Shown here in pieces: positions 36,396 to 46,655 of a stretch of 64,000 nt of DNA. Each line of letters starts with the position of its first letter. The stretch's first letter is position 1. The translations under genes were made by a program, and so were the position numbers. Origin of the DNA: Strigamia acuminata (lineage: Eukaryota; Arthropoda; Chilopoda; Geophilomorpha; Linotaeniidae); NCBI GenBank assembly GCA_949358305.1, contig OX442319.1:13392001-13456000 (forward strand). Direction: 5' to 3'. The notes beneath the pieces are model-generated. The model ran no database searches, was not told the DNA's origin, and saw only the letters and a list, made by a program, of their open reading frames with translations.

Positions 36396-37959
36396 TATGG
36401 GGCGCCGTTTGGGCCAAAAATAAGTCCGAGAAGATATGTTGTAAAATTAAAATATATGGTGTTTTCTTTTATGATATATAATAATCTTTTTGTGTATGGG
36501 ATAAAGTTTTTGGAGATGGAATAAAGTTTTTGTGTATGGGATAAAGTTTTTGGATGGGATAAAGTTTTTGTGTATGGGATAAAGTTTTTGTGTATGGGAT
36601 AAAGTTTTTGCATGGGATAAAGTTTTTGGAGATAGAATAAAGTTTTTGCATGGGATAAAGTTTTTGGAGATGGAATAAAGTTTTTGGATATAGGAAAAAT
36701 CGGTTATCGGATATAGGAAAAATCGGATATCGGATATAGGAAAAATTGGATATCGGATATAGGAAAAATCGGTTATCGGATATCGGAAAAATCGGATTTC
36801 GATGCCATCTGTTGTTGGGTTTAGGAACCCAAAAGTTAACTTGGACATTTTTTAATGGCTACCCTTGTCCTCCCGTGAATTAGCCCTGGATTTTACCACC
36901 TAGATGGATAGTTGTGAGCGAAGTGAACTGTGAACTGTAGATTGTTGATTAAATGTTTAGTGTTTGACTGTTTAGCAATGTTTAACTGATTAACTAAAAC
37001 TGAAAATTTCTACTCGATTTCTAAAAGTGTTTATGCCCAGCTCCTGAGATTCAAACAAATAACAACGTAATAATACCTGAATCAAATTTAAATTTATCGT
37101 ATAAACAAATGGATAGCAACTTCAAAATCTTATTGCTGACCCCTTAATGAATGACGGCAATAACGGAGTAAATCTGTATTTAACTTCTTGACACTATATC
37201 AACTTTTGCTTCCCTGTGATGTGAATCCCAAGAATATAAAATTTGAAATAAATGGCAATGGCAATTTTGTTTAATTATATTAATTTTAATTAAAAGTTAT
37301 CAATCAATAATAAAATATACAGAGTAATTTTTTTTCATCTAGTTTTTGGGTTTTTGATTCGATTTCAGTAATTGTGAGTTAGTTTTGCTGATATTAATCA
37401 ATTTTTCTTACATCCTAGTATGTTTAAACACTAAACTCTAATCAATACATAGAGCAAATAAAAGGACAACTGGCTGTGTTCAAACTGGGCTGAAGAGTGT
37501 TTTATTTTAAGGTCAAGAATAGGGGGCGCTGACCAAGAGCAGCGTCACATTTACAACAGGGCAATAAAAGGGGAGAAAACACAGTACATCCGATATCTGA
37601 TTTTTCATCCGATTTTTCCTATATCCGATAACCGATTTTTCCTATATCCAAAAACTTTATTCCATCCCCAAAAACTTTATTCTATCTCCAAAAACTTTAT
37701 TCCATCCCCAAAAACTTTATTCTATCTCCAAAAATTTTATCCCATGCAAAAACTTTATTTTATCTCTAAAAACTTTATCCCATACAAAAACTTTATCCCA
37801 TACAAAAACTTTATCCCATACACAAAACCTTTATTCCATCTCCAAAAACTTTATCCCATACACAAAAAGATTATTATATATCATAAAAGAAAACACCATA
37901 TATTTTAATTTTACAACATATCTTCTCGGACTTATTTTTGGCCCAAACGGCGCCCCATA
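36396..37959. mobile_element. Foldback-type element with minisatellite arms
   Basis: A 1,564-bp insertion flanked by a 6-bp duplication GTACTT (36390-36395 and 37960-37965); the uninserted form is visible after copy 1. The ends are long inverted repeats: TATGGGGCGCCGTTT at the left, AAACGGCGCCCCATA at the right. The first about 90 bp of each arm are unique, then arrays of ATAAAGTTTTTGTGTATGGG-type units, then GGATATAGGAAAAATCGG-type units. Left arm spans about 36396-36800, right arm about 37588-37959. The central 750 bp show no open frame of note. Confidence 0.85.
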
Positions 37960-38025
37960 GTACTTTTACATGGCATAATAAAAAATATTTTACGTAAAAC
38001 ATTAAAAAGTTGTACGCAATCACGT

Positions 38026-39595
38026 TGTGACGATTATAAAATCGTATTGACTAATGTTCACACTAGATGGCGTTGTTTAATTAACGCGCGCAGTTTAAAT
38101 CCGATAAAACTAGGAGTTATAATTAATTCTTTATTTTGATGGAGTAAATAAAATATAAGTATTTTATTAAACAACTTTGAAGTATAATTTACCGAATTAA
38201 TATCACTTTTACTTACCTGTTGAAGAGAACCAATCGGACTCTTCTGGACCTAGTCTTCTGCTAGGTCCGCGCCCAGTCTTCTGCTAGGTCCGGACTAAAG
38301 TGACCCACGAATCCGCCGATTCTGTCCCTGATTGGCAGATGCCAATCTGATTGTTCTACAGAACTATATAGACTCTGGTCGACCGACCAGTCCCCCTTGG
38401 CCTGATAACTGAATATGTCAATATTGTCTGTAGTTGAATTGTTGTTATCGTTTGATCTCACTTTCTCTATCGACACATCAGGCCTCCTCAGCTCTCCACA
38501 ATTAGTATAAATACTATATTGTTATTGTTGTTGTAGGGCTATTTCGGGAAGGCTAACTCTGATAATAGACATGTTAAATACATGAAATGGCCCCGTAACT
38601 TTAGCTTGCTGTTCTAAGGAGCAGCGAGATTCTGTACGGTGGCATAGTATATCATCCATGCACGGGATGATTAACCCGTTAAATAAATACCCATCTTATG
38701 ATCGGTGATAGTCGCATCTATCTGCGCTAATATTTGAACATAGGTTAGATGCTCTACCAGAGCATGTGCGCGGGAGGTCCCACCCGAGCACGAAACAAAC
38801 ACGGACAACCATGTTCTCAGGGCGAATTGCTTAACATAGGTCCTCCGTGATTTAAAGGTCGGTTAATGGCTTATTTACAGGTACACACGCCGGGTTGGTA
38901 GCCCGTGAGTAATGTGACAACATTACGTTAAATAAATACTCGGGTATTGGTGATCCTGTCTTGCTAACCCCATAGTAATGTTCACCTGGTGGTTGGTACC
39001 ACCAATAGCAACTTGTCGTTAAGAAACAAATACTCGGCGCCTGATCACGTGATCTTGTTGTCGTAAGGCATGCTGGCGGATGGAGTCTCAACAACTCCCG
39101 CGATGGTCCTCTCGACCGTCGTGACTGTCCCCGCCCAAATAATAATATAACAATAAATTGTTATATTCCACTAATAACTTTGCATTAATTAAATTCGGGA
39201 ATATTCTAAAGAATATTCCAACCAAACGTGAAGGACTCTTCACGTTAAATAGCCGTTCCTGCCACGAGACCAAATACGCCTCCGTAGCAGCCATTTGTGA
39301 CGATGCCGTAAAGTCAGCCGTATTCCTCTGGCTTCGCCCGGATCCTCAACCAGTTGATGCCGCCCGTTTACACGCGCTCAGAACCCCATTCCATTTATTA
39401 TGATTAATAAATATATGTTTTATGTCACACGAAACTGTAAGTTATTTCCATTTGTTCAGTCAGTCACATCACATTGAATTCCGTAAGCTTATCTCGGTTA
39501 GGTTGTTGCTAACTTAGACTTAGCAACGTCTTGTCTAAACCGATTTATCTCACTTAAATAGCTAATTATTTCGCCTTAAAAGTAGAATCGTCACA
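38026..39595 (+). mobile_element. Solo LTR related to the Gypsy element
   Basis: A 1,570-bp insertion bounded by TGTGACGATT and ATCGTCACA, with target duplication ACGT (38022-38025 and 39596-39599). The uninserted site is present after copy 3 (near 28847). Ends, length and some internal phrases (CTTCTRCTAGGTCC, and AGATGGCG near the start) resemble the complete Gypsy LTR, but the bulk differs, so this is a sister family or an older member. No internal region remains, as expected after LTR-LTR recombination. Confidence 0.85.
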
Positions 39596-40135
39596 ACGTG
39601 TAAATGCGCAAACATTGCCTTGACCAGCGGATACCAACAACATGTTCTCGATTTATCGTTGAATTTTAACCCTAAATTATTGAGTTACGTGGGCAGATTT
39701 AGAAGTTTCCGAAGTTGTTCTAAGAAAATAGGGCCCCATGTGGCTATGGGAGCCCAAAAATACCATAAAAAAAGTTTTCTTATAACAATTTTTTTCAAGA
39801 ATTATAAAAACAAAAATTTGGAATTTTCTTTTTCAAAATGGATCCTAAAATACTAACACGAAAGGTTACATCACGTTAGAAGTACGTGCAACTAAACAAC
39901 TCCTATTGGTCGTTTTTTCCTATTTACGTTATTCACAACCTAAAGACGACTTTGGAAAACTGTTTTTTTCTGTACTGTAATGGGTCTAAACACCGAATAA
40001 CGTAGCCAACAACGTCGGATTAAGCGTTGTTGGTGTTAGATCTTGAATCAATTCAAATTCTGATGTGAAAATTACTAAAATGAATCAATTTCTATAGTTA
40101 TTTCTAAGAAGAAAAATAAATTTCACATGGGTAAA
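39596..40135. repeat. Duplicated DNA between copy 4 and CIB
   Basis: Counterpart of 28848-29890 with a large internal deletion. It includes the AACAACGTCGGATTAAGCG motif at about 40008 and leads without a break into the CIB stop codon. Confidence 0.75.
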
Positions 40136-41650
40136 TTACCTAACAAAATCCGGTGCTCGAGATATGACTTGTTCAAACTCTGTGAAAGAGAGTTTGCCGT
40201 CGTCGTCTACGTCCGATTCTTCCAAAACCTATGAAAATCAATTTTAAAAATCAATCAAAAATCAATAAATTTAGACTTTTCGCCTTTCTACCTTTTCGCA
40301 GACCAAACTGATGGCTTCGTTGTCCAATTCGTTTCTGGTCAAGGCGCGCACGGTTTTCTCCAGGTCGTGGACTCCGAGAAAATTGTCGCTGTCGTAATCT
40401 TAAGCGCAAGGGGAACGGTTTCAGCGTGCGATTGATTAAATAAGGCGCATCCAAAGTTAGGGTTTATGACGTCTATAAAAACGGCTGAAACAGTACCCAA
40501 AAACGTGCCTAACTTTCGCCATTTTGAATTTGGTTATAAAAAACAAAACCCGGTATAAACCGATTATGAACCGATCAAGTCGTGGTTTTGGTTTTTGGCT
40601 ATTTTTGATGCCATTCCGTTTATAGAAAGCGTAAAAAGCGAAACTTTGAACGCGCCTATTGTTTTTAGTTTACCGTAGATTTTGAAAGCGTAGATGAGTT
40701 TGACGTCTCTGGGAGCGTGCTCGCTGAAGATGGATAACATGTCGAGAAAGTCTTCGAATGTCAAGTTGCCGGTTCCGTCGTCGGAGAAGACTTCGCATAT
40801 TCTTCGGCGGAAAGGATTTTCCTGCAATGAGAAATGAATATGAGATTGGATCGTGCCGTTCCACACATACACTTAATAATTCCAACCAATTTTTTTTTAA
40901 TTTTATGGCTACTTTTTCTCACTTTAAACCTACAATTTTTTTACTATTACATGAAAATTTGCACTTTTACATGAAAATTTGCAGTTTTACACGAAAATTT
41001 CCACTTTTTTCTACATATTTTCCACTTTTCCATACAAATTAGCATGTTGCACATCATTTTGCTTGACTACCTTCAATTCGGCTATTTTCTCAACAAACTC
41101 GCACGGAACTTTAACCGTGTGTGGTTCATCCCCAGTCATAGTTTTCGGCACATTTTCAGGATCCATCTCACGATATCTCTTAAAAACCCTGAACCAAAAA
41201 AAAAATTAACTCAAATCTTTTTGTTTTCCAAAAAATATTTCTACCACCTTAAAATATCCTTTCTATTGAAATACGTAACATCCTATAAAATATTCAAAAG
41301 ATCATGGGTGTGGTTTAATTCGGGCGTGGTGCAAAAAAAATAAAAAAAAATATTGATTTCTATTACTCACAAAAATTCCCTTAAAATCGCATAAAAATCA
41401 AAATAAATTTGAATTAAAAATTTCACTAGAGTGAATTTGCTGCCCTCCACAGCAGTTAAACTTCACTGCAATACTTTTTCTCAATTTAAAAAAAAAATAT
41501 CCTCTATCGCAATTTTAACTTTTCTTTGCGAGTTTTTACAGATTTGATGCGATTTAATTATTATTTCCTTGTCTATAGAATAATATTGTTATTCGGTACC
41601 TGGTAATCTTCCAGCTGCTGCTCAGTTAAAATGATCACTTTGTTACCCAT
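40136..41650 (-). CDS. Cib2: Calcium and integrin-binding (CIB) family protein
   Basis: Small myristoylated EF-hand calcium sensor. In animals CIB proteins bind integrin tails, and CIB2 binds mechanotransduction channel subunits. Exons in sense order: 41650-41600, 41282-41248, 41188-41071, 40821-40674, 40398-40292, 40228-40136. They give 183 residues; the family has about 185-190. The N-terminus [17 protein letters not shown] has Gly2 for myristoylation. The middle carries [28 protein letters not shown] (a degenerate EF-hand), then a canonical EF-hand [13 protein letters not shown] and another [14 protein letters not shown]. It ends APDFVR. CIB2 is the closest assignment by recall, but CIB1/3 are not excluded by inspection. 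A 3' duplicate lies at 29891-30154. Confidence 0.93.
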
Positions 41651-41940
41651 TCAAATTTGCAGCGAAGTGTAAGCACAAGTGCTGTTGCCAAGAGTGATGC
41701 AGAAGGCAGGCTGCAATTGATCAATAACTTGCTAATTTTATCACTTGGCGGCGGTAAAGGGTGTGCGAATTTCAAAAACAAAATATGAGGGCAAATGATG
41801 CAAATCAAAAGGTACTCCGACAAATCAGCTGCAAGTCCAGCAACCCTCGTTCAAATTATTGAAACAATAAGAATCTTAGCAAATCGCAACAAATCAGCTA
41901 CAAAAGTACAAATCACATTCAAAATGTTAAATAATACAAA

Positions 41941-42440
41941 GTGGCTATGTTCTCGTCCGACGTGAACGTTTTGTTTTCAAGGCGCACTGTGATTGGCTGA
42001 GAGATCCATTGAATTACATTGACAAAAACCAGATAAGGTTAGGTCTAGGGGAGGGGGCACACCCCCCCTTGTTAAAAAAAATAAATAAATAATAATACAA
42101 AACAATTCATAATAAAAATAATTATTTTGGTAATTTTTAACGAAGTGGCTACCTTCACGTCCGACGTGAACGTATTGTTTTCAAGGCGCGTTGTGATTGG
42201 TTGAGAGATGCATTGAATTACATTGACGAAAAACCCCGTTCTGTCTACAGTGCTAAAAACAGATAAGGTTAGGTCTGGGGGGTCAAGGGGGGGCCGTAGC
42301 CCCTCCTTGTTAGAAAAAAAGAAGCTAACACTTCGAAATACATCGATTTGAGAAAACTCACATTGACGAAACTAAGCGCAATCGTTAGCTCTCAACCAAT
42401 CACAGCGCGCCTCACGTCAGACTTGAACGTAGCCACTGCC
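41941..42440. mobile_element. MITE-like repeat, nested or duplicated
   Basis: GTGGCTA..TTC.CGTCCGACGTGAACG...GGCGCRYTGTGATTGG occurs directly at 41941 and again at 42146, each followed by ATAAGGTTAGGTCTRGG and a G/C-run pair. It returns in inverted form at 42385-42438 (ACCAATCACAGCGCGCC...GAACGTAGCCAC). The unit 42146-42438 therefore has imperfect terminal inverted repeats of about 55 bp, and 41941-42100 looks like a partial duplicate. No target duplication is clear. Confidence 0.55.
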
Positions 42441-43079
42441 TAAATAAAATTAAAATTTATAACAAATATGACAAATCAGGGCAAATCTCATTGAAAATCT
42501 CGGCATATCTCACTGAAAAACGCAGCAAAACTGCAAATGAAAAGTAGCAATCAACAAATTTCACGAGTCCAACACACTTGTGATTTGTAAATTCTTTGCA
42601 ATACAGGAAATCAAAACTGTCAATCACCCCTTTCGCAATTGGACTAAAATAATTACAATTTAAATGTCTGAAAATTTTATTCAACAACAAACTACAACAC
42701 ATACAAGACAACAATATTAAACCTTACCAACCACGTAATTCTCGGATGAGAAAAACAAACTTTTGACGTTGAATCGAAGACGTATCTCAACTTAATTGGA
42801 GAAAAACCATTCAAATGTCATTACTTAACCTCAACATTTGAATAATCTTTCTCCTATCAAATTGATTAATGAAATAACCAACACTAGGAAAATTTTAAAT
42901 TTGTATCCACCTCTAGCCTTTAAGATTTAACTCATCGGTAATGGTGAAACATTTGACTCCAGCATCACGTCTTCTCGTTTAACACGCGTTTCTCGCGACA
43001 TCTGGACGCACAATCGTGATTGGCCTGTAAATACAACATTTGAGATACAATTAATAAATAAAATGTTTGATAGAAAAGC

Positions 43080-43315
43080 ATCGTTTTAAATCTAAAACGG
43101 TAATATTTGGGATAAAAGCATCGTTTTTAAGTCTAAAATAGCAATATTTGGGCTAAAACTTGGATTTTTGGTCTAAAATGGCAATATTTGGGCTAAAACT
43201 TGGATTTTTGGTCTAAAATAGCAATATTTGGACTAAAAAGTAAAAACTAACATTTTTTTTATCTAACATCTCACAATTTGGGTTAAAACTGTCGATTTTT
43301 GGTCTAAAATAACCT
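43080..43315. repeat. Degenerate 40-bp tandem repeat
   Basis: About five to six units of the type GGTCTAAAATGGCAATATTT followed by GGGCTAAAACTTGGATTTTT. The middle two units are nearly identical and the outer ones diverge. Confidence 0.8.
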
Positions 43316-44355
43316 AAAACTAGGCCTAGAGGACAATACTCTGGTCTAAACAAAGACTTCCTGGGCATTGGGCACTCCTCTAGCCCAGGCCCTTTGTTCT
43401 GGACATGCAGATAAACTTTTTTCTACAATGTACTGATTATATTTGTTCAAAAATTAACAATTTGTTTCTATTTTTGTTGAGAAAAGCAGCGAAAAGCTTC
43501 TGGTGGTCCCGTGACTCCCTAACAGCTATAGATTAGAATTTCAAATCTTTGAGACAAATTGGACACCATAGATTAAGGCGGCGTGGCCGGAAAACACATG
43601 TATCCTTGAAATAAGTTTTTTTCTTTGGTTGGTACCTAGAGAGGGATTTTTAAATGATTATTAACACCTCGATGTATGTTTTTCACATTCGAACAAACCT
43701 GTTATCTGCGGATGAACTAGTCAAGCGGAGAACGAAGATACGTACTACTGGCGCTACACAAAGAGCATTGGTGCAGTCCCGCACGCATTCCAGCTCCGCA
43801 GATATCTAGATTTTCAATATTTCATGTGTATTTTTTTAAAAACACTAGGAAAATATTTTATTTTTTCTAATAAAGCAATAAAAAAATATTACGTTATTTA
43901 TTTATACCCGAATATAAAATTAAATAACGTTTTTAAAAAATTTTAATTTATATTTTAGTGTATGGTGCTCTGCCTGGTGATAGGTTTTACAAGTAGCACA
44001 AAACCAAGAAGGCATAATTTTATTTTATTTTATTTTTATAAATAGCCATTAGAAATTTCCATTAAAATTTCTAACATTTTTTTCAGTTATGTCAGGTGTT
44101 ATGTTTTAAAAACTCTGCAACAAAGAGTAGTTAATAATTATTGGTACAATGAGAAGAATGGTGTTCCATAGCAATGTTCTGGAATTATTGCGTCATATCA
44201 CTGCAATTTGTAAACTTGGAATACATTTTTTCTTTTGTTGTCTAAATTTCAATAAATATGTCTAAAAACATCAATACAAGACTGCGATTTAAAAAGTATT
44301 GAGATGATATAAATTGCTTTGTATAAAAACCAATATAAGGAAACTGCTGTTGAAG

Positions 44356-44437
44356 GACGAGGTGGCCGAGAGGTTAAGGCGATGGACTGCTAATCCATTG
44401 GGCTCTGCCCGCGTGGGTTCGAATCCCATCCTCGTCG
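44356..44437 (+). tRNA. tRNA-Ser (anticodon GCT)
   Basis: 82 nt. Acceptor stem GACGAGG pairs with CCTCGTC, discriminator G at 44437. Anticodon stem ATGGA/TCCAT with loop CTGCTAA puts GCT at 44389-44391, reading AGC/AGU serine codons. The long variable arm (GGGCTCTGCCC) is typical of class II serine tRNA. Internal polymerase III A box TGGCCGAGAGGT is at 44363-44374 and B box GGTTCGAATCC at 44416-44426. There is no intron. CCA is not encoded, as usual in eukaryotes. Confidence 0.98.
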
Positions 44438-44451
44438 AATGTTGTGTTTAA

Positions 44452-44459
44452 TTTTTTTT
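44452..44459 (+). terminator. RNA polymerase III terminator of tRNA-Ser
   Basis: A run of eight T starts 15 nt after the tRNA 3' end; a run of four or more T is the standard polymerase III stop. Confidence 0.85.
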
Positions 44460-44825
44460 AAAGTTGGAAATTGCAGAATAAAAGATTTAAACAAAAATTA
44501 TTATTATTACAAAATTAATACAAACACTCTTCAACTCTTATTATTTTTTTTTCGTAAACTAGAATTTAAAATTTGGCGGATTTTTAATATTAATGCATCG
44601 ATCCTCACGGAATTCCGTAACTATAACATGGAAAATAAAAGGCTTAAAAAACAAAAGGCGGAGAACAAATAAAAATGCATTTCTGTAAAAAAAAAATGCA
44701 AAAATTACATTTCGTAAACAAAAATGCAATTATCCACACCAAAATGCAGATTTATTACATTACATTACGCATAAAGTCAACCCCTAATACATAACGCTGT
44801 CACTTAAATCTGCCATATAAACGAG

Positions 44826-44955
44826 GGGGGCGACATTCGACCGAATCTCTGACAATGGCTTCCGAATCCCGCCCGAATCTTTCCGAATCCCACCCGAATC
44901 TTTCCGAATCCCACCCGAATCTTTCCGAATCCCACCGAATCTTCGAATCTCGAAT
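44826..44955. repeat. CCGAATC minisatellite, first array
   Basis: Units of the type TTTCCGAATCCCACCCGAATC, five or so, degenerating at both edges. A second array of the same core lies at 45300-45545. Confidence 0.85.
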
Positions 44956-45299
44956 CTTTAAGTTGTATACAAATCGAGAAAAATAAAAACAAAATTTATG
45001 ATTAAAAAATGTAATAATATTTTTACAAGAAACTTCCTTGAAATTGTCCTTGAAATTGTCCGTAAAATCATCATCGGAAGAAATTATACCTGCGCACCTC
45101 GCTGCGCGGTATCTGCGCATGCGCATTTACGATTTAGCGCGAACTTCAAATTAATCCCGGAATCGAGCCCGGAATTCATCATTGTTCGCAATTGTGATTG
45201 CATTTGATTGCGTGCTATTTTACCTCGTATTTTACCACATTTCACTAAGAGTTAAAATTAAAATTAAAAAACATTCCCACTTCACTAAATTTATTTGAA

Positions 45300-45545
45300 A
45301 AAAATCATATGAATCTTTCTGAATCCCATCCGAATCCCGCCGAATCCCACCGAATCCCGCCGAATCCCACCGAATCCCATCCGAATCTCCCCGAATCTCA
45401 TTCGAATCCCCCCCGAATCCCCCGAATCTATCCGAATCCCCCCGAATCCCAGCCGAATCCCCCGAATCTTTCCGAATCTTTCCGAATCTTTCCGAATCTT
45501 TCCGAATCCCATCCGAATCTTTCGAATCCCAAAGAAGATTCGAAT
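45300..45545. repeat. CCGAATC minisatellite, second array
   Basis: More than twenty occurrences of CCGAATC at 8- to 12-bp spacing, with interruptions CCA, CCG or TTT. Open frames through it on both strands (ESHPN- or GFGKIR-like) are products of the repeat. Confidence 0.9.
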
Positions 45546-46002
45546 CTCTGACAAGCAGATTCTGATTGTCGCACCCCTCGCATATAAAGCACATCAACCT
45601 CGCCATAAACCCTCTGTTTACAAAACCAATTTAATATCCCATCACCAGAGTGCGTAATACCATCCAACCCCGCCACCCCGCGCCAAAACCCCGCACCATT
45701 CCTCTCCCACCAACCAATGGCCGAAACCAGTGGAATTTTCCACCGCACCACGTGACCAAACAATCCCCAAGCATATACCCAACGGTCCGCCAACCGCAGC
45801 CCACTCTCGCCCCAACTCGCCACCTGCAACCACGGTGGATCCCAAAGCCGCTTTACGTCATTACTCGACAAACGTAACCACGGAAACCGACAACGGATCA
45901 CATTTTCGGACTAACAGTGCAATTCGGATCACACGGAGCAGCATAAACTCCATCATAGATCAACCCTGACCCTAACCAATCCCCGTTGCCAGGCCAACAA
46001 AG

Positions 46003-46392
46003 ATGGCGTTTATGATGCCAGTGATGAAGAACCAATACAACATCTACCCGAGCAGATCGCGCAGGAGCAGTACGTGCAGTAACGCGTCTAGGAGCCGCAC
46101 GGCTTCGGAGTCGGCCAAGTCCGACGTGCTGCTGTCGCCGTCGCCTCGTAGCTCGACGAGCGAGCCGGCCGCGGTGCACGGCTCGCGGGCGGGCTCGCTG
46201 GGGTCGTCGACGTCGACGGATACGGGGTTTTCAGCGTCGCCGACTAAAGTGGGGTCGAAGATAAGTTTGGCTAAGTTTCACACGAGGTTGGTGGATAAGA
46301 TGAGAAGGAAGTTTAAGAGGAAGTCGAGCATGGAGGATGAGGACGGCGCTATGGAAGACGATCCCGAGAAAGGTTCGCGGTCTTCCTCATAG
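46003..46392 (+). CDS. Small Ser/Arg-rich basic protein, unrecognised
   Basis: 129 residues, ATG in good context (AACAAAGATGG), with coding-like GC content higher than its surroundings. The N-terminus is hydrophobic (MAFMMPVMKNQYN), followed by a Ser/Arg/Ala-rich disordered stretch (RSRRSSTCSNASRSRTASES), a Gly/Ser/Thr stretch, a basic segment near 90-110 (LVDKMRRKFKRKSS) and an acidic end (MEDEDGAMEDDPEKG). No enzyme motif is seen. AATAAA at 46650-46655 could end a 3' UTR of about 260 nt. It may be a single-exon gene or the coding exon of one with upstream UTR exons. No function can be given. Confidence 0.6.
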   Translation: MAFMMPVMKNQYNIYPSRSRRSSTCSNASRSRTASESAKSDVLLSPSPRSSTSEPAAVHGSRAGSLGSSTSTDTGFSASPTKVGSKISLAKFHTRLVDKMRRKFKRKSSMEDEDGAMEDDPEKGSRSSS

Positions 46393-46655
46393 CGCCCGGG
46401 AGACGGGCGAGGGATGCCGGGAGAGGAGCGAGGGATGCCGGGGAGAGGGACGGATGTGCGGCCGTTGAACCAGCTTAAAGTTGAAGCACGGAAGTTTTCT
46501 GTTTGATTTTTTTGGAGGGTTTTGGGGGTGTTTGGTGCAATTTTTTTTGGTTTTTAGGGTTTTTTAATTTGGAAATTTGGTTTTTTTTGGGTTTTGGTGA
46601 TTTTTTTGGGGGGGAGAATTTAGGAAATTTGGTGGTTTTTGTAAATGTAAATAAA

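Larger units (their letters stand above)
41651..44355. other. Gene-free stretch between CIB and tRNA-Ser
   Basis: I see no gene. Besides the repeats listed separately, 43330-44340 is AT-rich unique sequence with a GC-richer patch at 43480-43800. CIB's promoter should lie just above 41650. Confidence 0.6.

Noticed and set aside
45291-45606. Open frames rich in GFGKIR or ESHPN
   Set aside because: Product of the CCGAATC minisatellite on both strands.
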